Source: Massilia terrae
GTDB lineage: Bacteria; Pseudomonadota; Gammaproteobacteria; Burkholderiales; Burkholderiaceae_D
Length of the DNA: 64,000 bases
NCBI RefSeq assembly: GCF_024753145.1
Contig: NZ_JANUGU010000003.1
Coordinates: forward strand, 425,032-489,031
Reading direction: 5' to 3'
Numbering within the stretch: the first letter of the stretch is position 1; the number at the start of each line of letters is the position of its first letter. The notes beneath the pieces were generated by a model. That model was not told the origin of the DNA, did no database searches, and was given only the letters and a program-made list of their open reading frames with translations. The position numbers and the translations under genes were made by a program. Below are positions 63,980 through 64,000 of the stretch, piece after piece.

Positions 63980-64000
63980 AAAAAAACCGCCCTACGGGGC
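63980..64000 (+). terminator. Probable terminator, cut by the window edge
   Basis: An A run (63980-63986) is followed by CCGCCC, a three-base loop and GGGGC at the last bases. The missing right half would be expected to complete a stem ending in a T run. It lies 17 bp after the cytochrome stop. Confidence 0.45.

Overview
The window looks like a chromosomal segment of a high-GC betaproteobacterium. The gene families and their order fit the Oxalobacteraceae (Massilia/Duganella/Telluria type). That placement is inferred from family content: an exosortase A (PEP-CTERM) exopolysaccharide locus, TonB and dipeptide uptake genes, and a c5-like cytochrome. I see no rRNA, CRISPR array, transposase, integrase or phage gene. 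There is one tRNA, Arg(CCG).

Region 1 (1-33518) is an exosortase A-associated exopolysaccharide (EPS) locus in five blocks. (a) 1-3745 (+): the end of an exosortase/EpsI protein, a glycosyltransferase and an asparagine-synthase-like amidotransferase, closed by a bidirectional terminator. (b) 3807-5168 (-): UDP-glucose dehydrogenase. (c) 5411-17661 (+): a tight 11-gene operon with three glycosyltransferases, a 35-codon membrane ORF, an O-antigen-ligase-type protein, an acyltransferase, a polysaccharide deacetylase, a flippase, an ATP-grasp ligase, a DegT aminotransferase and an (alpha/alpha)6-like enzyme. (d) 17658-24724: a divergent pair of operons with a PLP decarboxylase and acyl-CoA ligase on the minus strand, and an aminotransferase-like protein, FemAB-like ligase, acyl carrier protein and two alpha/beta hydrolases on the plus strand. 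(e) 24721-33518 (-): UDP-HexNAc dehydrogenase, UDP-HexNAc epimerase, initiating sugar transferase, the PrsK/PrsR two-component system and a beta-helix protein. Together these would make UDP-GlcA and UDP-GalNAcA, assemble and flip a lipid-linked repeat, polymerise it, and decorate it with acyl or amino groups. Block (d) is biochemically the least understood part.

Region 2 (34050-37139) is a small accessory patch: a lipoprotein, an isochorismatase-like hydrolase, a frameshifted pirin gene and a divergent LysR regulator.

Region 3 (37149-61413) looks like uptake and catabolism of a small amide or peptide-like nitrogen compound. A minus-strand run of 12 genes (51112 down to 37149) encodes a C45-family amidase, a complete dipeptide-type ABC importer, a TonB receptor, two predicted outer-membrane barrels, a 2-hydroxycarboxylate carrier, a beta-propeller, a secreted serine hydrolase and a small helix-turn-helix-like protein. 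Divergent from it (+) are a YtcJ-like amidohydrolase, a GntR regulator with two winged helices, and a six-gene operon with two class III aminotransferases and two semialdehyde dehydrogenases (omega-amino acid/GABA chemistry), a cytochrome b561 and an internally duplicated exported protein. It ends at a strong terminator at 61420.

Region 4 (61414-64000) has a small predicted toxin/immunity-like pair (papain-like amidase plus secreted partner) near the 3' end of tRNA-Arg(CCG), then a membrane-anchored dihaem cytochrome c. Start sites were chosen from overlaps, Shine-Dalgarno sequences and family N-termini. Family names come from recognition of the protein sequence; no database search was run.
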